A DNA stretch of 64,000 nt from Kordia aestuariivivens (GTDB taxonomy: Bacteria; Bacteroidota; Bacteroidia; Flavobacteriales; Flavobacteriaceae): contig NZ_JACGWS010000010.1 of NCBI RefSeq assembly GCF_014397005.1, positions 1-64,000 of the forward strand. The letters are read 5' to 3'. Every line of letters starts with the position of its first letter. Within the stretch, counting starts at the first letter, position 1. Shown in pieces: positions 36,199 to 45,863 of this stretch. A model generated the notes under the pieces. It saw nothing but the letters and a program-made list of their open reading frames with translations. It did not search any database and was not told the origin of the DNA. Made by a program: the position numbers and the translations under genes.

Positions 36199-37473
36199 AT
36201 GAAACTCTGGGATAAAGGAATTAGTATCGATAAAAAAATAGAAACATTTACAGTTGGAAACGATCGAGAGATTGACATGCATATTGCAACGTATGATATT
36301 CAAGCTTCGTTGGCGCATGCTAAAATGCTGCAAAAAATACAGATCATTTCTGCGGAAGAATTGCAACAGCTTACCGAAGGTTTGGAAGCGTTACAATCGC
36401 AATTGGATGCTAAAACTTTTGTGATTGAACCGCAGTTTGAAGATGTGCATTCAAAAATTGAATTTGAACTCACTAAAAAGTATGGTGATGTTGGGAAAAA
36501 GATTCACACCGCACGATCTAGAAACGATCAGGTTTTGGTGGCGTTGCAGTTATTTTACAAAGAGCATTTGAAATTGGTCATGACAAATACCAAAACGTTT
36601 TTTGATACACTTTTGCAATTGGCAGAAACACACAAAGAAGCCGTATTGCCAGGCTACACACATTTGCAAGTTGCGATGCCTTCTTCGTTTGGATTGTGGT
36701 TTTCGGCGTATGGCGAATTGTTAATTGACGATATGTACGTATTAGAAGCGGCACTTAAAACCGTAGATCAAAATCCACTCGGTTCTGCCGCAGGTTATGG
36801 AAGTTCATTTCCAACTGATCGAGATTTTACCACACAAGAATTAGGATTTAAAACTTTAAAATATAATGTTGTTGCTGCGCAAATGAGTCGTGGGAAAAGC
36901 GAACGAACGATTGCGATGGCATTGGGAAGTTTGTGCAATACACTATCGCGATTTGCGATGGATATTTGTTTGTATATGAGTCAGAATTTTAATTTTATTT
37001 CCTTTCCGGATGAATTAACGACTGGAAGTAGTATTATGCCACATAAAAAGAATCCTGATGTTTTTGAATTGATTCGCGGGAAATGCAATAAAATTCAGGC
37101 GTTGTATTCAGAAGTACTTTTAATTACGAACAATTTACCAAGTGGTTATCATCGAGATTTTCAATTATTAAAAGAGAATATCATCGGTGCTTTTATGGAT
37201 GTGAATGATATTTTGGAAATATTCAATCATTCCATTCAACAAATTAAGGTAAAAGAGATTGATCTCACCGATGAAAAATATCAATATCTATTTACGGTAG
37301 ACACGATTAATAATTTAGTGATGGAAGGCGTTTCTTTTAGAGATGCGTATCAAAGAATAGCTAGCCAAGTTCAAGACGGAACGTACACGCCAGACATGTC
37401 AAAAGAACACACGCATGTTGGAAGTATTCATCATTTGTCTTTGGATAAGATTCGCGATAAGTTTCCTGAATGA
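36199..37473 (+). CDS. argH: Argininosuccinate lyase
   Basis: 424 residues, fumarase/aspartase superfamily. The superfamily signature GSSIMPHKKNPDVFE (about 276-290) is intact, as is TARSRNDQVLVALQLF (about 105-120). Splits argininosuccinate to arginine and fumarate, the last step of the pathway. End of the arginine operon; no clear terminator follows. Confidence 0.97.
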   Translation: MKLWDKGISIDKKIETFTVGNDREIDMHIATYDIQASLAHAKMLQKIQIISAEELQQLTEGLEALQSQLDAKTFVIEPQFEDVHSKIEFELTKKYGDVGKKIHTARSRNDQVLVALQLFYKEHLKLVMTNTKTFFDTLLQLAETHKEAVLPGYTHLQVAMPSSFGLWFSAYGELLIDDMYVLEAALKTVDQNPLGSAAGYGSSFPTDRDFTTQELGFKTLKYNVVAAQMSRGKSERTIAMALGSLCNTLSRFAMDICLYMSQNFNFISFPDELTTGSSIMPHKKNPDVFELIRGKCNKIQALYSEVLLITNNLPSGYHRDFQLLKENIIGAFMDVNDILEIFNHSIQQIKVKEIDLTDEKYQYLFTVDTINNLVMEGVSFRDAYQRIASQVQDGTYTPDMSKEHTHVGSIHHLSLDKIRDKFPE

Positions 37474-37652
37474 TTCCTTTTTACACATTTTTAGTTATTT
37501 AATGTGTTTAAATTCAGTAGTTGAAAGGCAATTATTTTCTATCAGGTAGTTCAGCTTGGTTTCTAAAATCAGGCTATACTGCGCTAAAAAAAACGTGTGC
37601 ACCAATTTACCTTTGGAGTGTATTTAATTAACAACTCTAAAAACAATTTATT

Positions 37653-38099
37653 ATGAGCACATCACTAAAAGTAAAATTAGACATTTCAAAAAACATGAAA
37701 GATTCAAGCGGAAATCCTATTAAGGTTTACACCCATGATTATTATTACAAAACGCAAGCGGATAAAGACAAAGGTAGTTCGACGGCATATCGCGAATGTG
37801 TATCTGGTCGTACGGTTTGTGGTAGTCCTATAAATTATAATACAGCGAGTCCTGTTTGTAGCTGTGAAACTAAAGGTTCTGGTTCATGCGCCTTTGATGA
37901 CAGTAAATGGGCACTTTATTTCTGGGACAATGATTCGGCAATTACTTCAGGGAATATTGGGTATGTACATTTCAAAGAAACCTGTGGGAGTAGCAAATGG
38001 CATGTATCGGGTTCAGGTTCTGTTGGGAAATATTTGGTATCGGTTGAAATGCAAAGCAATACTGAAGCAAAAGTTACGATACAACTATCGGCATCTTAA
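37653..38099 (+). CDS. Cys-rich hypothetical protein
   Basis: 148 residues I do not recognise. No signal peptide; six Cys at RECV, TVCG, PVCSC, GSCAF and KETCG, spaced like a small disulfide or metal cluster in the middle third. The ends are Ser/Lys/Thr-rich and beta-like. It has a Bacteroidota -7 box upstream (TACCTTTG, 37608-37615) and its own terminator, so it is probably a real single-gene unit. Composition is unlike the neighbouring biosynthetic genes. Confidence 0.7.
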   Translation: MSTSLKVKLDISKNMKDSSGNPIKVYTHDYYYKTQADKDKGSSTAYRECVSGRTVCGSPINYNTASPVCSCETKGSGSCAFDDSKWALYFWDNDSAITSGNIGYVHFKETCGSSKWHVSGSGSVGKYLVSVEMQSNTEAKVTIQLSAS

Positions 38100-38128
38100 T
38101 CAACTCTCTGTAATTTCAACACATATTT

Positions 38129-38177
38129 AAAACCTATGTATAGCTAGTTTTCTAGTTGTACATAGGTTTTGTTTTTT
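38129..38177 (+). terminator. Terminator of the Cys-rich gene
   Basis: AAAACCTATGTA pairs with TACATAGGTTTT (12 bp), with a further CTAG/CTAG stem inside, and GTTTTTTG follows. Confidence 0.85.
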
Positions 38178-38274
38178 GAAGCACTAGCTATACGCAATTC
38201 TGTATCAAATTGAAATTTAGGATATATTTTGCGCTGAAATGTAAAATAAGTACTTTCGTTGGCTGTAAATGACG

Positions 38275-38430
38275 AATAAGAAGAATCAAGAGCCAAGAAT
38301 ATAGAATATAGAACCAAGAGCATAGATTCAAGATTCAAGATGAAGCATAGAGAAAATTTACTACAAGCAAAAAAATAATCTAAAAGTCTAACAAAGTCCA
38401 AGGAGTCCAAGAAGTCTAATTAAGTCTAGG
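38275..38430. repeat. Degenerate short-word repeats
   Basis: The gap before the LOG gene (336 nt in all) ends in near-repeats: AATAT/AGA words with AAGATTCAAGAT, then TCTAA-AGTCTAACAAAGTCCAA words. The second kind recurs at 43548-43620, 47440-47490 and 48978-49015. No coding frame is seen. Confidence 0.55.
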
Positions 38431-38435
38431 AAAAA

Positions 38436-39014
38436 ATGAAAAGTATCGCCGTCTATTGTGGAAGTAGTTTAGGAAATGACCCAAAAATTGTTGCAGATGC
38501 TACACAGTTAGGAGAAACATTAGCCAAGCAAAACATTACGCTCGTATATGGCGGATCTCAAATAGGAATTATGGGAACTGTCGCAAATGCGGTTTTAGAA
38601 AACAACGGAAAAGTCATTGGCGTGATTCCTGAGTTTTTAAAGTGTAAAGAAATTGTACATGACGATGTGGAAGAAATGTACACTACACAAACCATGGTGG
38701 AACGCAAAATGAAAATGATTGATATGGCAGAAGGTTTTGTTGCACTTCCTGGCGGATTTGGTACGTTGGAAGAACTTTTTGAAGTCATTACTGCGTTGCA
38801 ATTAAAACAAATAGAACATCCAGTTGCGGTTTTGAATAGCAATGGATATTACGATGAACTCATCGCTATGATGAAAACGATGATCAAAAAAGGATTGCTC
38901 AAAGAGAAAAACTTCGATATGTTGATTATTGAAACGGACATTCCAACCTTATTAGCTCGCATGCGAAACTTTGTTCCGAATGTTACACCAAAATGGATTA
39001 CAGCTAAAAATTAG
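38436..39014 (+). CDS. LOG-family (TIGR00730) Rossmann-fold protein
   Basis: 192 residues with the two family motifs: YGGSQIGIMGTVANAVL (about 39-55) and RKMKMIDMAEGFVALPGGFG followed by TLEE. The PGGxGTxxE motif marks nucleoside-5'-monophosphate phosphoribohydrolases (LOG, cytokinin-activating type in plants). In bacteria most act on AMP-like nucleotides; the real substrate is unknown. Confidence 0.9.
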   Translation: MKSIAVYCGSSLGNDPKIVADATQLGETLAKQNITLVYGGSQIGIMGTVANAVLENNGKVIGVIPEFLKCKEIVHDDVEEMYTTQTMVERKMKMIDMAEGFVALPGGFGTLEELFEVITALQLKQIEHPVAVLNSNGYYDELIAMMKTMIKKGLLKEKNFDMLIIETDIPTLLARMRNFVPNVTPKWITAKN

Positions 39015-39024
39015 TCAAAGAGCA

Positions 39025-39531
39025 CTATTTTTTAGCTAGCCTAGAAAGTCTTATAAGTCTATATTTATCATCTACGATTAAGGAAGAGACATTTACAGAA
39101 TAGGTAACGTCGTTATGTTTGAATAACACTTCGCCCTTTGTTCCTTTTACATTATCTTCTTCTTTATCTTCATACATGTAATCGGAATATTCAATAGCGT
39201 TCCAAACAATACTATTTTTTTCTGCTGCTTCTTTGATTCTATTGTAATCACTTTCCATTCTACCATTATACTTATCAGCTTCTAAATTGGCAATTTCTTT
39301 TCGACCTCTTTCGCTAATTTTATCGGCATTATTTTCCCCAAATTCTTTCACTTCTTCAAACGTAAATATGGTTTTGATATAGTCGTCTTTTGACGTATTA
39401 TCCATTTTTTTTAGAACATCAAAAACGTATTTCCCCATATCTTCTGCTTTTGCAACGCCTTTTGAATTTTGACAAGCAATAAATAGCGTAGAAGTAATTA
39501 CTAAGGCGAAGATGTAATATAATTTTTTCAT
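39025..39531 (-). CDS. Lipoprotein, paralogue 1
   Basis: 168 residues with a lipoprotein signal (STLFIACQNS, Cys at 20). The mature part is charged and helical; no known domain. It shares layout and words with the next gene upstream: GKYVFDVLKKMD here, GRYTFELLQKLD there; FTFEEVKEF here, ISLEELREF there. The two are tandem paralogues with 50 nt between them. Function unknown. Confidence 0.75.
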   Translation of the reverse strand: MKKLYYIFALVITSTLFIACQNSKGVAKAEDMGKYVFDVLKKMDNTSKDDYIKTIFTFEEVKEFGENNADKISERGRKEIANLEADKYNGRMESDYNRIKEAAEKNSIVWNAIEYSDYMYEDKEEDNVKGTKGEVLFKHNDVTYSVNVSSLIVDDKYRLIRLSRLAKK

Positions 39532-39581
39532 AGGTGTGTTGTTGTTGTTGATATTTTTTTAAAGATATAAATTTTATATGA

Positions 39582-40082
39582 TTACTTCGTTGCAGGTTCA
39601 AAATTTGACAAAGTAAACAATTGTTGTTTTTCTTGATGTTCAAACGAAATTACCTTTGCTAAGTACTTTTCTGAATTGTGCTTAAAAATGACAAATCCAT
39701 CATGAAATTCCACGCCGCTATCAAGTCGAAGTCGATACACATATTCTTCAAAAGTGATGTTTTTCCAATTGATTTGATGTCTTTCGCCTGATTCTTTCAG
39801 CATTTCATACGCTTGAAGCAATCCTTCTCGATGTTTCTCTTTAGAAACCTTTGTCATGGCGTTTCTAAAAGTATCTTCAATAGTAGTATCTTTTACAAAC
39901 TCGCGCAATTCTTCTAGTGAAATAAAATGATTTCCAAAATCGTCACTCGAAATTGTATCTAGCTTTTGTAGCAACTCAAACGTGTAACGCCCGATTGGTT
40001 CATCTACAGTAGTGGAAGAAATACACGCAGTATAAACGACTGAAATAATGATTAAGAAAGTGATGTAAATTGTTTTTTTCAT
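39582..40082 (-). CDS. Lipoprotein, paralogue 2
   Basis: 166 residues with lipoprotein signal (SVVYTACISS, Cys at about 20). Similar in length and motif order to the downstream lipoprotein, ending in IFKHNSEKYLAKVISFEHQ where the other has FKHNDVTYSVNVSSLIV. It lies 22 nt after the beta-mannosidase stop codon and may be read through from it. Confidence 0.75.
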   Translation of the reverse strand: MKKTIYITFLIIISVVYTACISSTTVDEPIGRYTFELLQKLDTISSDDFGNHFISLEELREFVKDTTIEDTFRNAMTKVSKEKHREGLLQAYEMLKESGERHQINWKNITFEEYVYRLRLDSGVEFHDGFVIFKHNSEKYLAKVISFEHQEKQQLFTLSNFEPATK

Positions 40083-40104
40083 GAAAAGATGATTATGATC
40101 TATT

Positions 40105-42672
40105 TTATAATGTAGAAGGTATATCCAGTCTATTCAACGTTTTAATTTCTACATCTAAAAGCTCTGTGGCTTCTGTCTGAAATATAATCGTTTTAGGCTC
40201 ATTTGGTAGCAAATCAAAGAAATTATCTTCAAAATGTCCTTTGGTTTTAGTATGCATAAAGACATTTTTTTGTAATGTTTTTGAAGTTACTTGAATTGCA
40301 AAACCTTGTGGTCGTTTTGTAATAAAGGTATCAATTTCATGTGCTGGCAACGCTAAATCTTTCGGCTTTACCAAATAGAATAGGGAAGTAGCTTTATAAG
40401 GAATTGTACTTGAATCGTATCTTGTATCTGAACCTGAATATTTAGCTACTTTAGCGTAGTCAAAAACAGCTTTTACTACCGTTTGTTTATGATCGAATTT
40501 TAAATCAGCAATTGGAATTTTAATAATCAACTGACTTGTATTTGCTTTTAGCGTTACTTTTTGATTGACTTCATGTAATTTTTTACCTGTAAAATCTAAG
40601 AAAGTGAGTTTCAGTTCGCCTTCTTGCGCATGCAATTTGTCTGAAATTATATAACTTTTTAGTGTATCGTTTTCTATAACAGAAGAAATCAACATGTTTT
40701 CAAACGACTTCTTCGCTTTGTAATGCAAGGCTTTCCAATTTCCCATAAAATCGATGCTCGACCACGAAACTACTGGCCAACAATCGTTCAATTGCCAATA
40801 CAAACTTCCCATGCAATACGGCATCGCACGACGTTGCGCTTCAATTCCCATCGTAATTCCGCGTGCTTGCAACAATTGACTCACGTAGACATAATCGTCG
40901 CCATTTTCAGGAATCGTATAATCACGTTCCATATACTCACGAATCAACTGAAAACCTCTCGCATGCTTTTGATGTGTCACGTAACTATCATGATTCAAGT
41001 CAATACTATCTTGTTCGGTGAAATATCGAATGGTTTCATACGACGGAAATGATTGAAAGCCAAATTCGCTCATAAATCGCGGTACTTGTTCTTTAAAATG
41101 TTCAAACGGATACGCATCATGCCAAACCCACCAATCGTGCGCATCGCCTTCAAATTCAAACTTCGGATTTCCGCGTCCATATTTCGGTGAACTTTCCCAA
41201 TAAGAAACCTCAGGATTGAGTTTTGAAACTGTTTTTGGCAACATACTATCAAAAACTGCCAAATATCCTTTCCAAATTGCTTCTCTTTGCGCTTCTGTTT
41301 TATCCGCTTGCCAGCCCCAACGTTTCCAACCTTCGGAGTTTTCATTATTTCCGCACCAAAGTGCAATTGAAGTATGATTTCGTAAGCGTGTTACTTGATC
41401 GATCGCTTCTTGTTGTACATTTTCCAAAAAGTCATTATCTCCAGGATACATCGCGCAAGCAAACATAAAATCTTGCCACACTAAAATTCCTTTTTCATCA
41501 CATAAGTCATAAAAGATATCATTCTCATAAATTCCACCGCCCCAAACTCTGAGTATGTTCATATTGGCGTCTACGACATCATTTAGGAGTTTTTCGTATT
41601 TTTCATCCGTCACTTCATTTTGAAAACTGTGTTGTGGAATATAGTTTGAACCTTTCATAAACACTGGTACGCCGTTGAGCTTAAAATAGAACGTTTCGCC
41701 TTTTTCGTCTTTATCTGTTACCAACTCAATAGTTCGTATGCCTTTTTTGACAGTACGTTCCGCTTTTAAGGTTTCGCCTTGTTTCAGCGTAAAATCAAAT
41801 GCATATAAATGTGGTTCACCTAAATTGTGCGTCCACCAAAGTTTAGGTCTTGAAATTTCTATTGATAGTTCATACGTGTGTGTTCCTTTTTTAGGCGTAA
41901 AAACCGCATAACTACGCATCCTATCATCGTATTCAATTTCTAATCTTACTTTTTTTTCTGTATCAGCAGTAATCGTATATTCAACAGTTAAATACGCAGT
42001 ATTGTTGACTAAACTATCTTGTTTGATGTAAATATCTCCTAACAGCACATCATCCCAAGCTTTGAGCGTCACACGTTTCCAAATTCCCGAAGTGTTCAAT
42101 TTTGGTCCCCAATCCCAACCGTACTGAAATTGTGCTTTTCGGGTAAATACGCGCGGACTTTCGGGCAAAACATACGCTAGTTTAGCGCTTTCTTCTTGTT
42201 CACGTATAGACGTTCTATCGAATTCAACACGTAGCGTATTTTGCGTTTTTGCAGTTTTTTTGATGTCAAATTTCCACGTGCAAAAAGCATTGTCTGTTTT
42301 TCCCAACAATGAATCGTTGAGGTAAATGGTCGCGTAGGTGTCCAAACCTTCAAACGTAAGCTCAATATTTGATTTTTCTAATGTTTCCGAGTCAAGCTCG
42401 AATGTACTTTGATACAACCAATCCTTTTTAGAAACCCATTGTACATTGAGTTCGTTTGTTCCTATGAATGGATCTTTTATACGATCATGATGCAACAAAT
42501 CTGAATATACATTTCCAGGAACCGTAGCCGAATTCCAAACGGTATCTCCAGTTTGTTGTTTAAATTCCCAGTTTTGGTGAATCTCGACAACTTTTGGAAG
42601 GTCTTCTTTTTTGGTGCAGCTATTCAATAGAAAACCAACAATGATTAGTAAGGGAAAGTATTTTAAATTCAT
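40105..42672 (-). CDS. Beta-mannosidase, GH2 family, lipoprotein
   Basis: 855 residues. A lipoprotein signal (VGFLLNSCTKKED) places it at the membrane. Domains: a jelly-roll sugar-binding domain (about 25-215), an immunoglobulin-like domain, a TIM barrel (about 320-640) and C-terminal beta domains. The acid/base Glu is in WCGNNENSEGW (about 441) and the nucleophile Glu in RFMSEFGFQSFP (about 535). It would remove the beta-1,4-mannose of an N-glycan core or mannan. It overlaps cutC by 4 nt. Confidence 0.9.
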   Translation of the reverse strand: MNLKYFPLLIIVGFLLNSCTKKEDLPKVVEIHQNWEFKQQTGDTVWNSATVPGNVYSDLLHHDRIKDPFIGTNELNVQWVSKKDWLYQSTFELDSETLEKSNIELTFEGLDTYATIYLNDSLLGKTDNAFCTWKFDIKKTAKTQNTLRVEFDRTSIREQEESAKLAYVLPESPRVFTRKAQFQYGWDWGPKLNTSGIWKRVTLKAWDDVLLGDIYIKQDSLVNNTAYLTVEYTITADTEKKVRLEIEYDDRMRSYAVFTPKKGTHTYELSIEISRPKLWWTHNLGEPHLYAFDFTLKQGETLKAERTVKKGIRTIELVTDKDEKGETFYFKLNGVPVFMKGSNYIPQHSFQNEVTDEKYEKLLNDVVDANMNILRVWGGGIYENDIFYDLCDEKGILVWQDFMFACAMYPGDNDFLENVQQEAIDQVTRLRNHTSIALWCGNNENSEGWKRWGWQADKTEAQREAIWKGYLAVFDSMLPKTVSKLNPEVSYWESSPKYGRGNPKFEFEGDAHDWWVWHDAYPFEHFKEQVPRFMSEFGFQSFPSYETIRYFTEQDSIDLNHDSYVTHQKHARGFQLIREYMERDYTIPENGDDYVYVSQLLQARGITMGIEAQRRAMPYCMGSLYWQLNDCWPVVSWSSIDFMGNWKALHYKAKKSFENMLISSVIENDTLKSYIISDKLHAQEGELKLTFLDFTGKKLHEVNQKVTLKANTSQLIIKIPIADLKFDHKQTVVKAVFDYAKVAKYSGSDTRYDSSTIPYKATSLFYLVKPKDLALPAHEIDTFITKRPQGFAIQVTSKTLQKNVFMHTKTKGHFEDNFFDLLPNEPKTIIFQTEATELLDVEIKTLNRLDIPSTL

Positions 42673-43394
42673 GAATTGATGCGTTCTAAAATTTGCTTAA
42701 TTTTTTCTTTGTTGGAAGTCGCAATGCGCGTATCATTGAACAAATTAGCACTATTCATACTAATCTTAGGATTATTTATAGATTGGCGAATGCTTGTTGC
42801 GGAACAGTGAATTTCTTTAAAATTACTTTCCTTAAACAAATACACGTTACTCGGATTAATTCCGCCGCCAGGCATCACAATCAATTCATTTTCAACAGTT
42901 TCTTGTAATTCTTGCAAGAGTAAAATTCCTTTTTCGGCACTTTGCGCTTGTCCAGAAGTCAACACACGATCCACGCCTAAAACGGCTAATTGTAAAATAG
43001 CTTCTATCGGATCGGGCGTCCAATCAAAACCACGATGAAACGTGAATGTCATGGGTTTTGCAAGTTCAATCAATTCCTTCGTGCGTTCTTGATCAATTGT
43101 TTGATCTTGTAACAACACACCTGAGACAATTCCAGCGCAACCGAGTTCTTTACACAATTCAATATTTGCTTTCATGATTTCAAACTCACTTCGCGAATAC
43201 GTAAAATCGCCACTTCTCGGACGAATCAATACCTGCACAGGAAGTTGAAAATCGGTCATTACTTTTTTCAGCAATCCGTACGAAGGCGTAATTCCGCCAA
43301 TAGCTAGTTCTGAACAAAGTTCAATACGATGCGCGCCTGCTGTTGAAGCATTCATAGCAGATTCATACGAATTGGCACAGATTTCTAGGAGCAT
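42669..43394 (-). CDS. cutC: CutC family protein
   Basis: A 241-residue TIM-barrel protein of the CutC family: LEICANSYESAMNASTAGA-type start (split at 3-21), HRIELCSELAIGG, VLIRPRSGDFTYS and HRGFDWTPDP. The copper role once claimed for E. coli CutC is doubtful. Members often lie beside glycosidases, as here, where it starts the mannosidase unit; a sugar-related role is possible. Confidence 0.9.
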   Translation of the reverse strand: MLLEICANSYESAMNASTAGAHRIELCSELAIGGITPSYGLLKKVMTDFQLPVQVLIRPRSGDFTYSRSEFEIMKANIELCKELGCAGIVSGVLLQDQTIDQERTKELIELAKPMTFTFHRGFDWTPDPIEAILQLAVLGVDRVLTSGQAQSAEKGILLLQELQETVENELIVMPGGGINPSNVYLFKESNFKEIHCSATSIRQSINNPKISMNSANLFNDTRIATSNKEKIKQILERINS

Positions 43395-44145
43395 TTTTTT
43401 GGGTTGTTAGGTGTTGGGTTATTGGGTTTTAGTTTTTTTGTAACTGATTTCAAAGATATTGTTTATTTGAGTTATTTTGAAAGTTTTGTCAAAACTTGTG
43501 GCTGTCTACTTCTTGAGCAACAGATTCCTGCCTTCGCAGGAATGACAAGTCTAACAATCTAAGAAATCTAAGAAGTCAAAGCAAGTCCAACAATCTAACC
43601 AAGTCTAAGAAGTCCAATAATCCTTTGAAGCTATTCATTAAAGAATACTTGACGTTCCCTAAAGAATATAGTTGGTTGTACTAATAACTGTTTGACGTTG
43701 AATAATCATTATTTGGGGTTCATTAAAGAATATTTTCGGTTCATGAAGGTTTTTTACCCCTTAACGAACCCATTATAGTCTATAAAACACCGAAATTAAA
43801 CGATATCTAACCGCTTTGAGATACTATCAAAAGGGCTAACGATCATTACACAACCTCAAAATAAGATTACACAACCCGAAAAAAATAGTAAACAACCGCT
43901 TAAAGCTACTTTTTGCAGGTTTTTGTGTAGAATTTAGCAGGTATTTTGTTTCGTCATAGCGTACTTATTTTGGCATACTCAGCATATAAGAAATGTGCGA
44001 CGTGGTTGTCTGTTTCAGAATAAACTAGAAATTTTATTTTAAGTAACAGATTACTTCTTTTCCATTAGGCTTATGGTCGCAATGGTGTTATCAATTCATC
44101 AGATTATTAACTTTTGAAACGGTTACAGTTGTGTAGGCTACAGTA
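43395..44145. other. Gene-free spacer of about 750 nt
   Basis: It holds a REP element (GATTCCTGCCTTCGCAGGAA, 43523-43542), TCTAA/AGTC word repeats to 43620, three imperfect copies of CATTAAAGAATA (43635, 43662, 43720 region) and a pair of ATTACACAACCYSAAA words near 43845-43880. I see no gene, RNA or terminator. It marks the edge of the accessory block that follows. Confidence 0.5.
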
Positions 44146-44826
44146 TTAATTTAAGTATGATTTAGCAGTTAAATACTTTTCTATATTAATGAGAATCCGC
44201 TTTAGATATTTAATTACTTGATTATTAATCATTCTTAAATCTGAAAGTGTATAATTACGACCACACTCGGCAAAAGATAAATCACCATGAGCTAATTTAT
44301 TTCTTTGAATTTTAACTTGATGCAATGATGCTCCATTATTTAGGCTGTGATGAGATCTAGTAGAAAAACCTATTTGAGAAGCAAATTCTCTTATTTTAAG
44401 AGCGTCAATATTTCCGGAAATATTTTTATTAACATCAAATTCTATTTCAACAATATCTAATGCTATTTGATCAATCACTTCATAAATCCTATTAGTGCTA
44501 TGTTGATTGAAATTCTTATAATTTAATTTTATCCATATTTTTTTTATTTCTTCCTTTACATCAGAGTATTGAACATTCTCATCAGTTATGGTATCATATA
44601 TTTCTACTAATGCTTGTTTTATAGCTGATTCAGCTAGATTGTATAGTAATAAAAACATATTTGCTTTCATAACTTTTTGAAGTTCATCATCAAAGTCGTT
44701 ATATTTTCTTGTTCTATTGTTAGGAAGAAAAAGCATTGCGTCTTTATCCAGAATTTTTTCTAATAACTTGAAATATAAAGTTATTTCGGTTGCTCTTTTT
44801 TCAAAGTCAGATATTACACTAGTCAT
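44146..44826 (-). CDS. HEPN-domain protein, MAE_28990/MAE_18760-like
   Basis: 226 residues, almost all helical. The catalytic HEPN motif R-x4-H is visible: RNKLAHGD at 175-182 (R175, H180), and an upstream helix FLLLYNLAESAIKQAL typical of HEPN dimers. This pattern matches the MAE_28990/MAE_18760 family, predicted RNases. It overlaps the DUF262 gene by 4 nt (ATGA), so the two proteins are made together. HEPN RNases act in phage defence and toxin systems; activity here is not shown. Confidence 0.8.
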   Translation of the reverse strand: MTSVISDFEKRATEITLYFKLLEKILDKDAMLFLPNNRTRKYNDFDDELQKVMKANMFLLLYNLAESAIKQALVEIYDTITDENVQYSDVKEEIKKIWIKLNYKNFNQHSTNRIYEVIDQIALDIVEIEFDVNKNISGNIDALKIREFASQIGFSTRSHHSLNNGASLHQVKIQRNKLAHGDLSFAECGRNYTLSDLRMINNQVIKYLKRILINIEKYLTAKSYLN

Positions 44827-45863
44827 ATTAAACTAAGTAATTGGTTCCTTACAAATTCTATTCTATTTTTTATTGCTTTAGGAGCATTTTGTCCTCCTGC
44901 TGTAATTATAGATTTAAACTCTTCACTTTCAATCCAATCTACATTTTTAACACTTAATTTAGGGTTTTTTTCTAATGCAAGATGTATTCCTACAGATATT
45001 GAATCAAACCGAACTCTTGGTGTTTTATTTGAGTTAGGGGTTTTACTGAACCCATAAGGGAAATTTGAATCAACAAATTTTAACATGCGATCAAATCTTT
45101 TATATAAATCATTCCGGTTGAATGATTTATTCATACTATTTGTATAATCATTTAAGAATTCATTTACTCCTGTTCGCACATCAGTATAACGATCAGAATA
45201 TGCAAAAAACCTAATTATAAGTTCTTGTGGTTCGCCTCTTTTTTCCATGTTTTCCGTAAAAGTTGTATTTTTTACAAACAATGGATGTTTTGCACATTCA
45301 TTGTAGACGAAGTCAATAAATTTGCCTCCATATATGCCTTTTCTTTTTTCCATGTCTTTGAGTATGGAACTTCCAGTATTAATCCTTTCGAACATCATAA
45401 ATCTGACTTCATCATCACTTTTATCCGTAAGTGAAATCATTCTAATAGTAGTGTTGTTGAATTTTCTTTGGCGAGATTTAAGTAAGTTATTATATTTATA
45501 ACCATTCAAATTGTCTAGAATTGAAAGATTTTTTAATTTTAGTTTCCCACTTATAAAAGATACAAGAGTTCTTAAGCGTTGTGAACCATCAACAATTTCT
45601 AATCGCCCATCACCAGTATCTGCTGTAAAAATATATGGAATTGGTAGTCCTAAAACAACAGATTCAATAAATTTGGATTGTCTATCTATATTCCAAACAA
45701 ATTTTCTTTGGTATGTTGGAATATAAATATCATTATCGTCGTCATCTAATCCTGTTAAGTATTTAGTAACTAGAAGTTCAATTGTAAATTCTTTAATGTC
45801 AAAATCAACAATCTTTTGTTTGTCAATTATTTGTAATTCTGCTATGTCTTGTGTTGTATTCAT
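44823..45863 (-). CDS. DUF262 (GmrS/ParB-like) protein
   Basis: 346 residues with the DUF262 N-terminal core: IPTYQRKFVWN (about 48-58) and VDGSQRLRTL (about 91-100), the DGxQR motif of the ParB/sulfiredoxin-like NTPase fold used in GmrSD and other defence proteins. The C-terminal part is helical and lacks the HNH motif of GmrD. It leads a two-gene unit with the HEPN gene. Probably the sensor or regulatory half; inferred only. Confidence 0.85.
   Translation of the reverse strand: MNTTQDIAELQIIDKQKIVDFDIKEFTIELLVTKYLTGLDDDDNDIYIPTYQRKFVWNIDRQSKFIESVVLGLPIPYIFTADTGDGRLEIVDGSQRLRTLVSFISGKLKLKNLSILDNLNGYKYNNLLKSRQRKFNNTTIRMISLTDKSDDEVRFMMFERINTGSSILKDMEKRKGIYGGKFIDFVYNECAKHPLFVKNTTFTENMEKRGEPQELIIRFFAYSDRYTDVRTGVNEFLNDYTNSMNKSFNRNDLYKRFDRMLKFVDSNFPYGFSKTPNSNKTPRVRFDSISVGIHLALEKNPKLSVKNVDWIESEEFKSIITAGGQNAPKAIKNRIEFVRNQLLSLI

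Noticed and set aside
44146-45863. GmrSD type IV restriction system
   Set aside because: The DUF262 protein lacks the GmrD HNH/DUF1524 part, and the partner is a HEPN protein, so it is at most a relative.
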